From contig CAYGGJ010000026.1 in NCBI GenBank assembly GCA_964349415.1, positions 1 to 12,726 of the forward strand: DNA of 12,726 nt, written 5' to 3'. Origin of the DNA: 2-01-FULL-40-42 sp964349415 (GTDB taxonomy: Bacteria; Patescibacteriota; Microgenomatia; UBA1406; GWC2-37-13). A program made the translations under genes and the position numbers. Below, piece by piece: positions 12,427-12,726 of the stretch. Position 1 is the first letter of the stretch. Each line of letters opens with the position of its first letter. The notes beneath the pieces were generated by a model, which was not told where the DNA came from, ran no database searches, and saw only the letters and a list, made by a program, of their open reading frames with translations.

Positions 12427-12726
12427 TTAGCTTTTTCTTTTCTTTTCCACGACTACAGTTCTTCGTGCACCTAAATACGCAATGAGCTCTGATAATGCGT
12501 ATGAAATGAATGCGTATACCAAAAGCGCAAATAATGCAGAAAATTCAATCACAAAATTTCCGGAGAGGCGGGGGGCCGGAAATAATCCCTGAAAGGGCCC
12601 CAGAAGCGGAGTGCTGGTCTCATAAACCCACTGTGAAAAAGGGGTTAGGGAATTAGCGCCGAATAATTTTAGAATAATACGCAGTCCGATTACGAATTCA
12701 ATAAAGCCGAAAATGGCGTTTGCCAA
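12427..12726 (-). CDS. YggT-family membrane protein, 5' end cut off by the window
   Basis: 99 codons of a small integral membrane protein. A first hydrophobic segment (about 4-24) ends in LRIILKLFGAN, followed by SLTPFSQWVYETSTPLLGPFQGLFP (26-50) and a second segment (about 57-85). The tail is basic (RRTVVVEKKRKS). The order R-x-x-L-K-L-x-G-A-N, then PF, then a P-L-x-x-P-F motif, then VIEFSALFALLVYAF, matches the YggT family. Members lie near cell-division or SepF-type genes in many bacteria, though their function is poorly defined. The first in-frame codon in the window is TTG at the very edge. YggT proteins normally have more residues before this helix, so the real start is probably outside. 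Confidence 0.85.
   Translation of the reverse strand: MANAIFGFIEFVIGLRIILKLFGANSLTPFSQWVYETSTPLLGPFQGLFPAPRLSGNFVIEFSALFALLVYAFISYALSELIAYLGARRTVVVEKKRKS

Noticed and set aside
1..12726. UGA recoding to Gly, as in some CPR lineages
   Set aside because: TGA terminates the genes ending at 8026 and 8697 in plausible positions, and no gene needs readthrough.
1..12726. CRISPR array, IS element, integrase or attachment site
   Set aside because: No regularly spaced repeats, transposase motifs, terminal inverted repeats or tRNA-end duplications were seen. Gene order and base composition look uniform.

Overview
The window looks like part of a small, gene-dense bacterial genome from the Candidate Phyla Radiation (Patescibacteria), probably the Microgenomates side. 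This is an inference from three things: two small families typical of such genomes (a DUF5652-like membrane protein and a DUF5660-like protein), a trigger factor with no PPIase domain, and the wall-facing gene set (sortase, secreted glucosaminidase-like proteins, SGNH hydrolase). UGA acts as a normal stop here. Intergenic gaps are short, the longest being about 160 bp, so no gene-free stretch exceeds 300 bases.

Layout. 1-963 (+) is the 3' part of a multi-pass membrane protein. 960-2301 (-) is a two-gene operon: a secreted protein ending in an LAPTG sorting signal, then its overlapping sortase. 2421-3374 (-) is a membrane-anchored SGNH hydrolase. Divergent from it, 3467-5300 (+) is a lexA plus Y-family polymerase unit driven by a promoter whose spacer is a perfect LexA box. 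5342-6415 (+) is a divergent HIT/GalT-like protein. 6396-7688 (-) is a GH63-type glycosidase starting two bases after a tRNA-Lys(CTT). 7823-8026 (+) is the DUF5652-like protein, followed by tRNA-Arg(TCG) (-). 8152-8697 (+) is a membrane-tethered methyltransferase and 8731-9309 (+) a glucosaminidase-like protein. 9310-11338 (-) holds a DUF5660-like protein, trigger factor and a second glucosaminidase-like paralogue. 11502-12392 (-) is a metzincin with a coiled-coil insertion. 12427 to the window end (-) is a truncated YggT-family protein.

Two themes tie the window together. The first is cell-envelope work: anchoring a surface protein, remodelling wall glycan, proteolysis outside the membrane and possible ester hydrolysis. 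The second is an unusual expression architecture. Almost every promoter-proximal gene has its -10 hexamer only 5-11 bases before an ATG and no Shine-Dalgarno sequence, so the window is predicted to be dominated by leaderless mRNAs. This pattern also corrects several starts (3374, 7823). Exceptions are informative: a consensus TTGACA-17-TATAAT promoter at 11407-11435 starts transcription on a terminator-like hairpin, and two interlocked inverted repeats sit between lexA and the polymerase gene.
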